This document shows, piece after piece, positions 1 through 9,902 of a DNA stretch of 64,000 nt (position 1 is the first letter of the stretch; each line of letters starts with the position of its first letter). Where the stretch lies: contig JADJXW010000001.1 in assembly GCA_016720075.1 (NCBI GenBank), positions 186,001 through 250,000 on the forward strand, written 5' to 3'. The notes under the pieces are model-generated. The model saw only the letters and a program-made list of their open reading frames with translations. It did no database searches and had not been told where the DNA came from. The stretch comes from Pseudomonadota bacterium. Lineage in GTDB: Bacteria; Pseudomonadota; Gammaproteobacteria; Steroidobacterales; Steroidobacteraceae. Both the position numbers and the translations under genes were made by a program.

Positions 1-396
1 GCCGACGCATACCTGAACAACTGGGGTGATCCAGCGCTGCCGGTGCCGCATGGCACGCCGTGCTCACGGCTCGAAGGCCGCATCAACACGGCCACCAAGA
101 ATCCGGAAGGCCAGAACTGCACCATGGGCGCGTTTCCGCAGAAGCTCAACGTGACCAACCGCCGCTACGTCATCGACGAGACGTTCGGCGCTGTCGACAT
201 CTTCCACAGCTTCCCGTGGCTTGACGCGGGAATTCCCAAGGACCCGGGGACTCCGGCCAGCCAGTCGTTCCGGGTTGAGGGCGGGAAGAATCGCTACATC
301 CACGAAGTGACGGTATGCACGTCGCCGGGATGCGGACGGGGGAGGCCGCCGGGACCGGCGCCGGCAGCACCCGCAGCGCCGGCGAACCAGAACTAA
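1..396 (+). CDS. 3' end of an uncharacterised protein (partial)
   Basis: The reading frame is open from the first base, so the gene starts upstream of the window; 131 residues are visible before the TAA stop. The visible part has a stretch with several conserved-looking aromatic and acidic residues (RRYVIDETFGAVDIFHSF), then a basic Gly/Pro/Ala-rich tail ending APANQN. The RRYxxDExxGAV pattern recalls NTF2-like or DUF8021-type secreted proteins, but this is a weak memory-based match and I do not assign a function. A GC-rich hairpin follows the stop before the first G8-domain gene, so this gene is probably not part of that gene's transcript. Confidence 0.6.
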   Translation, partial: ADAYLNNWGDPALPVPHGTPCSRLEGRINTATKNPEGQNCTMGAFPQKLNVTNRRYVIDETFGAVDIFHSFPWLDAGIPKDPGTPASQSFRVEGGKNRYIHEVTVCTSPGCGRGRPPGPAPAAPAAPANQN

Positions 397-415
397 GATC
401 CAGTGCAGTGTTTTC

Positions 416-437
416 AGCCGGGCGATTTCGCCCGGCT
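416..437 (+). terminator. GC-rich hairpin between genes, possible terminator
   Basis: AGCCGGGCGA and TCGCCCGGCT form a 10-bp stem with a 2-base gap, 19 bases after the stop of the first gene and 20 bases before the first G8 gene. No T run follows on the + strand, so intrinsic termination is uncertain; it may only protect or attenuate the transcript. Confidence 0.4.
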
Positions 438-457
438 CTTCAACGGGGGTTGATGTC

Positions 458-3085
458 ATGAGCAGAAAGAGCCGCTCTTTCCTTCTTTTCTCGCTGGTTC
501 CAGCAGTCCTGCTGGGCAGCCTGTCCGCCGTCCAGGCGGCGGAGCCCAAAGCCACGAAATGGTCCAGTCCTTCTACCTGGCCCAACAAGAAGGTGCCGGC
601 CGCAGGCGACAAGGTGGTGATCGCCAACGACAAGAACGTGATCCTGGATGTCAGCCCGCCCGCACTGAACGGCCTGACCATCAATGGCAAGCTCACCTTC
701 GCTGAAAACGCCGACCTGGAACTGACCACCGAGTGGGTCATGATCCACGGCGAGCTGGCGATCGGCACCGAAGCCAAGCCGCATACCCGCAAGGCCACCA
801 TCACCCTCACGGACAACGTGAAGGAAGAAGAGATGATGGGCATGGGGGATCGCGGCATCATGCTCGCCGGCGGCACGCTCAACCTGCACGGTGACCGCAC
901 CCACACCTGGACCAAGCTGGCGAAGACAGCCGAAGCGGGCAGCACCTCGATCGAAGTGCTCAACGCCGCCGGCTGGCGCGTGGGGGATGAAATCGTCCTG
1001 GCCTCCACGGACTACGATCCGCGGCAGGCCGAGCGTCGCACCATTGCCGCAATCAACGGCAATGCGATCACGCTCGACAAGAAACTGGACTACATGCACT
1101 TCGGCAAGATCACATTCGACGTGGACCAACGCGGCGAAGTGGGTCTGCTGACGCGCAACATCAAGATCCAGGCCTCGGAGGATGCGGCGCAGACCTACTT
1201 CGGTGGCCACATCATGGCGATGGTCACCAGCAAGATGTTCGTCGAGGGCGTGGAACTGAACCGCATGGGCCAGCACCTGGAGCTCGCGCGGTACCCCTTC
1301 CACTGGCATCTCGCAGGCGACGTGAAGGGTCAGTACATCCGCAACACCGCGATCCACGACACCTTCAACCGCTGCGTCACCGTGCACGGCACGCACAACC
1401 TGCGCGTCGAGAACAACGTGACCTACAACACCGTGGGCCACTGCTTCTTCCTCGAAGACGGCATCGAGACCGGCAACCAGTTCGTGCGGAACCTCGCCAT
1501 CCAGACCAAGTGCCATCCCACCAAGAAGTGCGTGCCGACCAATCTCGCCGCCAACGGCGAGAACGACTACACGTACGAGAATCGCCTGGCCGTCAGGCAG
1601 GCCAGCTTCTCCGGCAAGGACACCCTGCTGCCCTCGGACAACACCGTGGCGTCGTTCTGGATCACCAACCCGGACAACACCTTCGTCGACAACGTAGCCG
1701 CGGGTTCCGACGAGAACGGCTTCTGGCTGTCGTTGCCGGAGCACCCGAACGGCGCGTTCCTGGGCACCGACCAGAGCAAGAACACCTGGCCCCGTCGAAC
1801 CCGGATCCGGGAGTTCAAGGGCAACGTGGCCCATTCCAACTTCGACGGGTTCATGTTCGACCGCAACATCAACGTGGACAACACCTTCGGGTTGGCAGGC
1901 AACTCGTACCTGCCCAAGGAAAACCCCGCTGATCCGAACAGCAAGAGCCTGGAGACCGTCTTCGAGAATCTCGTCACCTACAAGAACCGCAATGGCGGCT
2001 TCTGGGGCCGCGGCGAGCTGTTCGTCGTCAAGAACCTGAAAACGGCCGACAACGCCATCGGGTTCACGATGTCGTCCGGCGCTTTCGGCCGCGAGGCATT
2101 CACCTCGGTGGTGATGGATTCGCTGTTCGTGGGCGAATCCGAGAACATCGGTAACCCCGTGACGCCGGAGGAAAAGGCCTATGGCCGCAGCCTGCCGAAG
2201 CGCCTGATTCCCGACTTCCCGATCCACGGCTACCAGTACTACGACTACCGCGTTGACGTGGCGAACAGCACCTTCGTGAATTACCAGGACAACAAGCAGC
2301 GCGAAGCCGGAGCGCTTTCATGGCTGCTGTTCACGAGCTCTGGCGTCACCACGGAAAACACCATCAAGGGTGCGAAATACGTCAACGCCAAGCCCGTGCA
2401 TTTCCCCAGGTACGACAAGCGATTCGACAACGACAACCGGGGTGGTTCGGCCTACCGCACGCTGGCAATCCACGATCTGGACGGCACAACAACCGGCTTC
2501 AACAACTCCTATGTGCTGCTCCATGACGGCCAGTTCGACGTCCCCGCCACGGATGACACGTGCAAGATCCAGCCAACCTGGAACGCCTCGGTGTGCACGG
2601 GTGATGTGGGGCGCCTGTATTTCCGCGGTGTTGGCCCTGTCGCGGCTCCCCGCCTCGGAGGTGGTCTGAACCCTGGCGCGGGGCCGGCGCAGCAGATCGC
2701 AGCCGCTGCTGCCGCTGCCGCGGCGCCCGCGAGGCCGCCCGAGCAGCCCGTTGCCGTTGTTCGCAATGGCAAGGAATTCAAGATCACGGGCAACCAGAGT
2801 GTCGTGCGCTCCGGCACCGAGGTCCGGGTGAATACCGAAAGACGCGAAATCGCCCTCTCTTTGAGCGAAATGAACAAGGATTCATGGGTCGTGTTTGAAC
2901 TGCCGGGTTTCGCCAACGCAGCCTCCGGCACGAAGCAGGACAGTCTCGATGCGCTGCGCAAGGCGAGCGAGACGTCCTATTTCAAGGACAAGGACTCGCT
3001 GTGGGTCAAGCTGTTCGTCCCCGCGGATCCGGAACCGCCGGTTCGTCCGACGATCATGCAAGCCAGCATCAATGTAAGCCGATAA
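458..3085 (+). CDS. Secreted G8-domain protein, CEMIP/TMEM2 (hyaluronidase)-like, copy 1
   Basis: An 875-residue exported protein and the only uninterrupted copy of the four in the window. Residues 1-27 are a signal peptide ending VQA-A. Residues about 30-140 are a G8 domain (the WSSPSTWPNKKVP...GDKVVI...VILDV pattern). A long right-handed beta-helix type region follows, with RYPFHWHLAGD, NRCVTVHGTHN, GHCFFLEDGIE, FWITNPDN, NVAAGSDENGFW and NVAHSNFDGFMFD. These same blocks, in the same order, are hallmarks of vertebrate CEMIP (KIAA1199) and TMEM2, which take part in hyaluronan depolymerisation. An Ala/Pro-rich linker near residue 740 leads to a C-terminal domain of about 110 residues ending NVSR. 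The start is supported by a GGGGGTTG tract just upstream, shared with copies 3 and 4. Polysaccharide binding or cleavage is inferred from the family; no substrate can be read from the sequence. Confidence 0.85.
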   Translation: MSRKSRSFLLFSLVPAVLLGSLSAVQAAEPKATKWSSPSTWPNKKVPAAGDKVVIANDKNVILDVSPPALNGLTINGKLTFAENADLELTTEWVMIHGELAIGTEAKPHTRKATITLTDNVKEEEMMGMGDRGIMLAGGTLNLHGDRTHTWTKLAKTAEAGSTSIEVLNAAGWRVGDEIVLASTDYDPRQAERRTIAAINGNAITLDKKLDYMHFGKITFDVDQRGEVGLLTRNIKIQASEDAAQTYFGGHIMAMVTSKMFVEGVELNRMGQHLELARYPFHWHLAGDVKGQYIRNTAIHDTFNRCVTVHGTHNLRVENNVTYNTVGHCFFLEDGIETGNQFVRNLAIQTKCHPTKKCVPTNLAANGENDYTYENRLAVRQASFSGKDTLLPSDNTVASFWITNPDNTFVDNVAAGSDENGFWLSLPEHPNGAFLGTDQSKNTWPRRTRIREFKGNVAHSNFDGFMFDRNINVDNTFGLAGNSYLPKENPADPNSKSLETVFENLVTYKNRNGGFWGRGELFVVKNLKTADNAIGFTMSSGAFGREAFTSVVMDSLFVGESENIGNPVTPEEKAYGRSLPKRLIPDFPIHGYQYYDYRVDVANSTFVNYQDNKQREAGALSWLLFTSSGVTTENTIKGAKYVNAKPVHFPRYDKRFDNDNRGGSAYRTLAIHDLDGTTTGFNNSYVLLHDGQFDVPATDDTCKIQPTWNASVCTGDVGRLYFRGVGPVAAPRLGGGLNPGAGPAQQIAAAAAAAAAPARPPEQPVAVVRNGKEFKITGNQSVVRSGTEVRVNTERREIALSLSEMNKDSWVVFELPGFANAASGTKQDSLDALRKASETSYFKDKDSLWVKLFVPADPEPPVRPTIMQASINVSR

Positions 3086-3097
3086 GCGGAGATATCC

Positions 3098-3493
3098 ATG
3101 AAACTGATCGTGACTGCTGCTCTCATCGCCCTCACGCTGCCGTCGATGGCTGCCGAGCCCCCGGCTGCCCGGCCCGCCGCGCGCCCGACCAACTACACCG
3201 CGATGGTGGTGAAGTTCCGGGCCAAGCCGGGCAAGAGCGAAGAAATGAAGGCCTTCTGGCTCGAGATGCAGAAGGAAGTGGCGAAGAGCGAACCCGGCAA
3301 TGTGTATTACGACCTGATGGTCATGCCTAGCGATCCGGACGTCTATGTGATCGTCGAGCGTTACAAGGATGCGGCCGCCGTTGCCGCGCACGGCCAGAGC
3401 GAGAAGGCCAAGGCGATGTTCGCCAAGCTCGGTGAGCTGATGGCGGGTCCGCCCCAGGCCGATTATCTGCAGCTGATCAGCGCGAAGCCCTAG
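3098..3493 (+). CDS. Small secreted ABM-domain protein
   Basis: A 131-residue protein with a signal peptide (MKLIVTAALIALTLPSMAAE), a short Pro/Ala-rich spacer and one antibiotic-biosynthesis-monooxygenase (ABM) ferredoxin-like domain at about residues 32-128 (MVVKFRAKPGKSEEMKAFW, NVYYDLMVMPSDPDVYVIVERY, HGQSEKAKAMFAKL). It starts 12 bases after the stop of the first G8 gene with a GGAG ribosome site and ends 27 bases before the second, so the three are probably co-transcribed. ABM folds include cofactor-free monooxygenases, heme-binding proteins and many proteins of unknown role; nothing here decides among them. Export to the periplasm suggests that it works beside the G8 proteins. Confidence 0.8.
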   Translation: MKLIVTAALIALTLPSMAAEPPAARPAARPTNYTAMVVKFRAKPGKSEEMKAFWLEMQKEVAKSEPGNVYYDLMVMPSDPDVYVIVERYKDAAAVAAHGQSEKAKAMFAKLGELMAGPPQADYLQLISAKP

Positions 3494-3520
3494 CGCAGGC
3501 GAATCGCCGGGAGGGCCGCG

Positions 3521-6146
3521 ATGAGTCGGGTTCCAGCGCTGCTGCTCGGCGGCCTCTTCGCTGTCCTGGTGGGCCAGCAGACACTGGCCCAGTCGGCGAG
3601 GCCGGGGAGATGGTCTGATCCTGCCACGTGGCCCAGCAGGAAGGTGCCGGCCGCGGGCGACAAGGTCGTCATCGACGCCGGCAAGAACGTGATCCTGGAT
3701 GTCACTCCGCCTGCGCTGGGCGGAGTGACGATCAATGGCAAACTGACCTTCTCGGACAGCGCGGACCTTACGCTGACCACCGAATGGATCATGATCCACG
3801 GCGAGCTGGCGATCGGCACCGAAGCCAAGCCGCACACGCGCAAGGCCACCATCACCCTCACGGACACCGTGAAGGAAGAAGAGATGATGGGCATGGGCGA
3901 TCGGGGCATCATGCTTTCCGGCGGCACGTTGAACCTGCACGGTGACCGCACCAATACCTGGACCAAGCTCGCCGCCACGGCCGCAGCCGGCGCCACGTCG
4001 ATCCAGGTGCTGAATGCCGCGCAGTGGAAAGTCGGCGACGAGATCGTGCTGGCTTCCACGGACTTCGATTCGCGCCAGGCCGAGCGCCGCAGCATTGCCG
4101 CCATCAGCGGCAACACGATCACGCTCGACCGCAAGCTCGACTACATGCACTTCGGCAAGATCACCTTCGACGTGGATGAACGCGGCGAAGTGGGCCTGCT
4201 GACGCGCAACATCAAGATCCAGGCCTCGGCCGATGCGGAGCAGTCGTACTTCGGCGGCCACATCATGGCGATGGTCACGAGCAAGATGTTCATCGAGGGC
4301 GTCGAGCTCAATCGCATGGGGCAGCACCTGGAGCTCGCCCGCTACCCCGTTCCACTGGCATCTGGCCGGTGACGTCACGGGCCAGTACATCCGCAACGCC
4401 GCGATCCACGACACCTTCAACCGCTGCGTGACCGTGCACGGCACGCATAACCTGCGCGTCGAGAACAACGTCACCTACAACACCGTCGGCCACTGCTTCT
4501 TCATGGAAGACGGCATCGAGCACGGCAACCAGTTCGTGCGCAACCTGGCCATCCAGACCAAGTGCCATCCGACCAAGGCCTGCGTTCCGACCAATCTCGC
4601 CCCCAACGGCGAGAACAGCTTCACGAACGAGAATCGCCAGGCCTACAGAGCAGCCAGCATGTCCGGCAAGGACACGCTGCTGCCCTCGGACAACACGGTG
4701 GCGGCTTACTGGATCACCAATCCGGACAACACCTTCATCGACAATGTGGCTGCCGGTTCCGACGCGAATGGTTTCTGGTTGTCGATGCCGGAGCACCCCA
4801 ACGGAGCGTTCCTGGGCACGGACCAGAGCAAGGCCACCTGGCCGCGTCGCACGAAGTTCCGCGAGTTCAAGGGCAACGTGGCCCATTCCAGCTTCGACGG
4901 ATTCATGTTCGACAGGAACATCAATGCGGAAAACATCTTCGGGTTGGCCGGCCCCTCGTTGATGCCCCGGGAAAACCCCGCCGACCCTGACAGCAAGCGG
5001 CTGGAGACACACTTCGAGAACCTCACCGCCTACAAGAACCGCAATGGCGGCTTCTGGGGCCGCGGCGAGTTGTTCGTTGTCAGGAATTTGAAGACGGCGG
5101 ACAACGCCATTGGTTACACGATGTCGACCGGTTCCATCGGCGATGACGTGTTTACTTCTCGGGTGGTGGATTCGCTGTTCGTGGGCGAAACCGAGAACAT
5201 CGGCAATCCGGTAACGCCGGAGGAAATCGCCTACGGCCGCAGCCTGCCGAAACGCCTGATTCCCGATTACCCGATCCGCGGCTACGAGTACTACGACTAC
5301 CGTCTTGACGTGGTGAACACCACGTTCGTGAATTTCCAGGACAACCAGCAGCGCGGAGCAGGAGCGCTTTCGTGGCTGTTGTTCACGGGCGCCGGGGTGA
5401 CCACCGAAAACACCGTCACGGGTGCGAAATACGTCAATGCCAAGCCCGTGTACTTTCCGAAGATCGACCCGCGGTTCGACAGTGACAACCGGGGTGCTGT
5501 GTCTTACCGGAGCGCGGCGATCCACGATCTGGACGGCTCGACGACCGGCATTCCGGATTCCTATGTCCTGATCCACGACGGCGAGAACGACAGTGTCGCC
5601 ACGGACGACACCTGCAGGATCCAGCCAACCTGGAACGCCGCTGTGTGCACGGGGGATATCGGGCGCGTGCAGTTCAGCGCCAGGAGGCCCGGGCCCACCA
5701 GGGGTGCGGGTCTTGCGCTGAAGGATGTTGCCTTGCGGTCAGCCGTGCCAGCGCCTGTGCGGGCGACTGCTCTTGCGCCGGCGCCCCCTGCAAAGCCCAT
5801 TACCCTGAGTCGCAATGGCAAGGACTTCAAGATCACGGCCAACCAGGGCACTGTGCGTGCCGGTACCGAGATCCGCGTGAACACCGAAAGGCCGGAAGTG
5901 GCCATCGGCCTGACCGAAATGGCCAAGGACTCATGGGTCGTGTTCGAACTGCCGGGTTTCGCCAACGCGACCTCCGGCAAGCAGCAGGACAGCCTCGACG
6001 CGCTGCGCAAGGCGACCGAGACTTCGTATTTCAAGGGCCCGGATGCCGTCTGGGTGAAGCTGTTCATCCCGACCGCTCCCAAAGGTGTTGGCAGGGATCA
6101 GTTTGGCCCGCTGGAAACTCAAACCAGCATTACTGTCAGCCGATAA
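3521..6146 (+). CDS. G8-domain CEMIP/TMEM2-like protein, copy 2 (one frameshift)
   Basis: A paralogue of copy 1 with the same domain order: signal peptide ending TLAQS, G8 domain, beta-helix blocks (NRCVTVHGTHN, GHCFFMEDGIE, YWITNPDN, NVAHSSFDGFMFD), Pro/Ala linker and C-terminal domain ending TVSR. The frame breaks near base 4349: copy 1 reads TACCCCTTCC and this copy TACCCCGTTCC, one extra G, which splits the frame inside the conserved RYPFHWHLAGD motif. Removing that base gives 874 residues, almost the length of copy 1. The sequence on both sides stays closely conserved, so a sequencing error or a very recent mutation is likelier than decay. A GGGAGGG ribosome site precedes the ATG. It lies 27 bases after the ABM gene. 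Confidence 0.8.
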
Positions 6147-6165
6147 GCTTTCTTAAAGAATATCT

Positions 6166-6174
6166 GGGGGGGGG
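6166..6174 (+). repeat. Run of nine G in the leader of G8 copy 3
   Basis: Nine consecutive G lie 8 bases before the ATG at 6183. Copies 1 and 4 have five G at the same place, followed by TTG, so the run is probably part of the ribosome binding region. A run of this length could vary in length by slippage and change the spacing to the start codon; it is also a place where reads are often wrong. Confidence 0.6.
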
Positions 6175-6182
6175 TTGTCGCC

Positions 6183-8757
6183 ATGAGTGAGCGGATCTCG
6201 GTCTATCGCACGTTGCTGGTTCCGGCGCTGCTGCTTGGCAGCGCGGCCGCCGTCGTACAGGCAGCGGAGCAGGGGCCGCGCCTGGCAAAAGCCACGAAAT
6301 GGTCGGAACCCAGGACCTGGCCGAACAGGAAGGTGCCGGCCGCGGGCGACAAGGTCGTGATCGAAGTCGGCAAGAGCGTGATCCTGGATGTCAGCCCGCC
6401 AGCGCTGAACGGGGTGACCATCAATGGCAAGCTCAGCTTTGCCGACAACGCCGACGTGGAACTGACCACCGAGTGGGTCATGATCCACGGCGAGCTTGAG
6501 ATCGGCACCGAGGCCAAGCCGCATACCCGCAAGGCCACCATCACTCTTACCGACACCGTGAAGGAAGAAGAGATGATGGGCATGGGTGACCGCGGCATCA
6601 TGCTCGCCGGCGGCACGCTCAATCTGCATGGTGACCGCACCCACACCTGGACGAAGCTGGCCGCCACAGCCGCAGCCGGCGCCACGTCGATCCAGGTGCT
6701 GAATTCTGCAGGCTGGCGCGTGGGGGACGAAATCATCCTGGCCTCAACCGACTTCGATCCGCGCCAGCCGAACGTCGCGCAATCGCGGCCATCAGCGGCA
6801 ACACGATCACGCTCGACAGAAAGCTCGACTACATGCACTTCGGCAAGGTCACGTTCGACGTGGATGAGCGTGGCGAAGTGGGCCTGCTGACCCGCAACAT
6901 CAAGATCCAGGCCTCCGAGGATGCGGCGCAGACCTACAAGGGCGGCCACATCATGGCGATGGTCACCAGCAAGATGTTCATCGAGGGTGTGGAGGTCAGC
7001 CGGATGGGCCAGCACATGGAGCTGGCGCGGTATCCCTTTCACTGGCACCTGGTGGGTGACGCCAAAGGCCAGTACATCAGGAACGCGTCCATCCACGACA
7101 CGTTCAACCGCTGCGTGACCGTTCACGGCACGCACAACCTGCGCGTCGAGAACAATGTGACCTACAACACCGTGGGCCACTGCTTCTTCCTCGAAGACGG
7201 CATCGAAACGGGAAACCAGTTCGTCCGGAACCTCGCCATCCAGACCAAGTGCCATCCCACCAAGGATTGCGTGCCGACCAATCTCGCCGCAAACGGAGAC
7301 AACGACTACCCGTACGAGAAGCGCCTGGAGGTCAGGAAAATCAGCTTCGGCGCCAAGGACACCCTGCTGCCGTCGGACAACACGGTGGCGTCGTACTGGA
7401 TCACCAATCCGGACAACACCTACATCGACAACGTGGCGGCGGGGTCCGATGAGAATGGTTTCTGGGTCTCCCTGCCGGAGCACCCGAACGGCGCGTTCCT
7501 GGGCACCGACCAGAGCAAGAACACCTGGCCACGCCGAACCCCGTTCCGTGAATTCAAGGGCAACGTGGCCCATTCCAACCGCGATGGGTTCATGTTCGAC
7601 CGGAACATCAACGTCGACAACACCTTCGGGCTGACCGGCAATTCGCACATGCCGAAGGAAAATCCCGCTGACCCGAACAGCAAGAGCGTGGATACGCTCT
7701 TCGAGAACCTCACCGCCTACAAGAACCGCAATGGCGGTATCTGGGGCCGAGGCGAGAACCATATCTTCCGGAACGCGAAGCTGGCCGACAACGCCATCGG
7801 CTATACGCATGCCTCCGGCTCGGGCGGCAAGGATCCTTTCACCTCGCTGGTGGTTGATTCGCTGTTCGTCGGCGAAACCGAGAACATCGGTAACCCTGTC
7901 ACGCCAGAAGAAAAGGCCTACGGCCGCAGCCTGCCGAAACGCCGCATTCCCGATTTCCGATACGCGGCTACGAGTACTACGACTACCGCCACGACGTGGT
8001 GAACACAACATTCGTGAACTACCAGGACAACGCGCAACGCGGAACCGGGGCGCTTTCCTGGCTGCTGTTCACGAGCTCCGGCGTCACGACGACCAACACG
8101 ATTAAAGGAGCGCGTTTCGTCAATGCCAAGCCCGTGCATTTCCCGAAGACTGATACCCGGTTCGACAATGACAACCGGGGTGGGGTGGCATGGCGGACCG
8201 CGGTGTTCCACGACCTGGACGGCTCGGTCGGTGGCAAGCCCAACTCGTATGTCCTGATCCACGACGGCGACAACGACAGCGTCGCCACCGACGAGACCTG
8301 CGAGATTCATTCCACCTGGAATGCCGCCGTGTGCACGGGTGATGTCGGGCGCCTGTTCATGAACAAGCCCGGCGGCACTCTCGCCGAGTTGGCTGCCGGG
8401 TCGCCCGTCGCGCTTCACCGCAATGGCAAGGACCATCGCATCACGGGAAACCAGAGCAATGTGCGCTCCGGAACCGAGATGCGGGTGAAGACCGAACGAC
8501 AGGAAGTCTTTCTCAGCGTGAGGGAAATGGACCAGGGCTCGTGGGTCATGTTTGAGCTCCCGGGTTTCACCAATGCAGCATCCGGGAAACAGCAGGCCAG
8601 CATGGATGCGCTGCGCAAGGCGGGCGAGACCTCGTATTTCAGGGACAAGGATGCCCTGTGGGTCAAGCTGGTGGTCGCCGATGCTGGCTATCAAGGCCCT
8701 GTTGTCGAGCCGGTGGGCCGGTTGGTTGCCCAGGCCACCATATCGGTAAGCCGATAG
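6183..8757 (+). CDS. G8-domain CEMIP/TMEM2-like protein, copy 3 (two frameshifts)
   Basis: A third tandem paralogue, about 858 residues when repaired: signal peptide ending VVQAA, G8 domain, beta-helix region (RYPFHWHLVGD, NRCVTVHGTHN, GHCFFLEDGIE, YWITNPDN, NVAHSNRDGFMFD) and C-terminal domain ending SVSR. Two single-base losses break the frame. Near 6767 the copies read CAGGCCGA but this one CAGCCGA. Near 7957 the CCC of copies 1 and 2 is CC. Both are losses in short runs. The Pro/Ala linker is much shorter than in copies 1 and 2. It follows copy 2 by 36 bases and has the nine-G leader described separately. It is the last gene of the row; about 80 bases later comes the palindromic operator of the next operon. 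Confidence 0.78.
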
Positions 8758-8799
8758 GGGTCGAAGGCCTCAAAAATAGACGATTAGCGCGGATTCCGT

Positions 8800-8839
8800 C
8801 ATTGAATGATGTTGTCAAAACTGACAACATCATTCAATG
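8800..8839 (+). promoter_or_regulatory. Perfect 18-bp palindrome over the antitoxin start codon
   Basis: The arms CATTGAATGATGTTGTCA (8800-8817) and its exact complement (8822-8839) are separated by four bases (AAAC). The ATG of the HTH-MNT antitoxin (8837-8839) is the last three bases of the right arm. A perfect palindrome directly before a gene whose product carries a helix-turn-helix is the expected shape of an autoregulatory operator. Its overlap with the start codon suggests either a leaderless transcript or additional control of translation by an RNA hairpin. Confidence 0.8.
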
Positions 8840-9433
8840 AAGAACCGGACCCGAGCTTCAGTATCGGCCGCGACAGTCAAACCCGCCCAGGCCATCAAGG
8901 CCGATCTGGCAGCACGAATCATTGCGTCCGTTGATCGCATGGGGCTTACCGTGCGCGAGGCCCATGCCCGCACCGGGCAGGCAGCAGCCGACTTCTCGCG
9001 TCTGCGCGGTGGCCAGCTCGAGCGGTTCACCATCGAGCGTCTACTGGAAATTACCGAGGCGCTGGGCGAGCGCCTGTCACTTTCCCTGAAAGCCGAAAGC
9101 GATTCCGAGGGCGCACATCTGCCAGGACCTCTGGCTGACCATGCCCGGGGGCTGCGCATTCTTTGCCGCCGCTACTCAGTGCGCCGACTGGGAGCCTTTG
9201 GGTCGGTGCTCCGGCAGGATTTCGACCCCACCCGCAGCGACATCGACCTCGCAGTGGAGTTCGGCCGCTCCCGACGCTACGGACCGGCGGACCAGTATTT
9301 CCGATTCAAGGAATCCCTCGAACGGTTGCTGGGGCGCAAGGTCGATCTTGTCGAACTGCGCGCCATGCCTGCCTCCCGACTGAAGCAATCCATCGAACGC
9401 AGCCAGGTGCCGGTGTATGAGCAAGCAGCCTGA
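8837..9433 (+). CDS. HTH-MNT nucleotidyltransferase antitoxin (MntA-like)
   Basis: A 198-residue two-domain protein. Residues about 25-85 form an XRE-like helix-turn-helix (MGLTVREAHARTGQAAADFS, then RFTIERLLEITEALG). Residues about 105-195 form a minimal nucleotidyltransferase with the GS...DxD motif (G122-S123, then D135 and D137 in SDIDLAVEF). MntA-type antitoxins neutralise the HEPN toxin HepT by adding AMP to a tyrosine next to its active site. Its stop overlaps the toxin start by 17 bases, the usual antitoxin-first arrangement. The fused HTH and the palindrome over its start codon suggest that it represses its own operon, a task most MntA proteins lack the domain for. Family assignment is strong; autoregulation is inferred. 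Confidence 0.88.
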   Translation: MKNRTRASVSAATVKPAQAIKADLAARIIASVDRMGLTVREAHARTGQAAADFSRLRGGQLERFTIERLLEITEALGERLSLSLKAESDSEGAHLPGPLADHARGLRILCRRYSVRRLGAFGSVLRQDFDPTRSDIDLAVEFGRSRRYGPADQYFRFKESLERLLGRKVDLVELRAMPASRLKQSIERSQVPVYEQAA

Positions 9434-9767
9434 CGTCTACCTGGAGCTGACACTGCGCGCCCTGGAGCGCGTTCCGCGCTTCCTCGCGGATCGCACACTG
9501 AAGGCATACCTCGAAGATGAGCTCTGCCAGGCCGCCGTTGAACGGCAGCTTGAGATCGCAGGGGATGCTCTCGGCCAGCTCCGCAAGCTGGATCCGGAGC
9601 TGTTTGCGCGGATTCCAGAAGGCCCGTTGATCGTGGCGTTCCGGAATGTTCTTGCGCACGGCTACGCGACCCTGGATCACCGGCGTGTGTTCGATGCCGC
9701 CACGACCAAAGTGGCGACGCTATCCGTAGCCATCAGAAAGCTGCTCGAGGAATTTCCGACGGACTGA
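9417..9767 (+). CDS. HEPN-domain toxin, HepT-like (DUF86)
   Basis: A 116-residue all-helical protein of the DUF86/HepT family. The HEPN active-site motif RX4HXY is intact: R76-N-V-L-A-H81-G-Y83. In characterised HepT proteins R and H form the RNase site and the tyrosine is the residue adenylylated by the MNT antitoxin. It overlaps the antitoxin gene by 17 bases, so the two are translationally coupled. With both motifs present the pair should be active. Members act as RNases that stop growth, and related pairs serve in plasmid stability or phage defence; which applies here cannot be read from sequence. Confidence 0.88.
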   Translation: MSKQPDVYLELTLRALERVPRFLADRTLKAYLEDELCQAAVERQLEIAGDALGQLRKLDPELFARIPEGPLIVAFRNVLAHGYATLDHRRVFDAATTKVATLSVAIRKLLEEFPTD

Positions 9768-9902
9768 AAAGCGAACCCCTCCAAAAGGGCGGGCTGACGC
9801 TGGGCAACTGGCTTTCTGACGGTACGAAATGGTAGCTGCGCCTCAGATCGGCCCGCAGCAATCTGTAACCCTGCGGGTTCCACAGTCCCGGGAGTCAGCA
9901 CC

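Noticed and set aside
440..2227. Long open frames opposite the G8 genes (also 2882-4474, 4308-5576 and 6203-8011)
   Set aside because: They are antisense shadows caused by high GC codon use; they appear in the same relative place in each paralogue, lack ribosome sites and give no known protein.
8812..8840. A promoter with -35 TTGTCA inside the palindrome at 8800-8839
   Set aside because: No convincing -10 element lies at a proper distance before the start codon, so only the operator is called.
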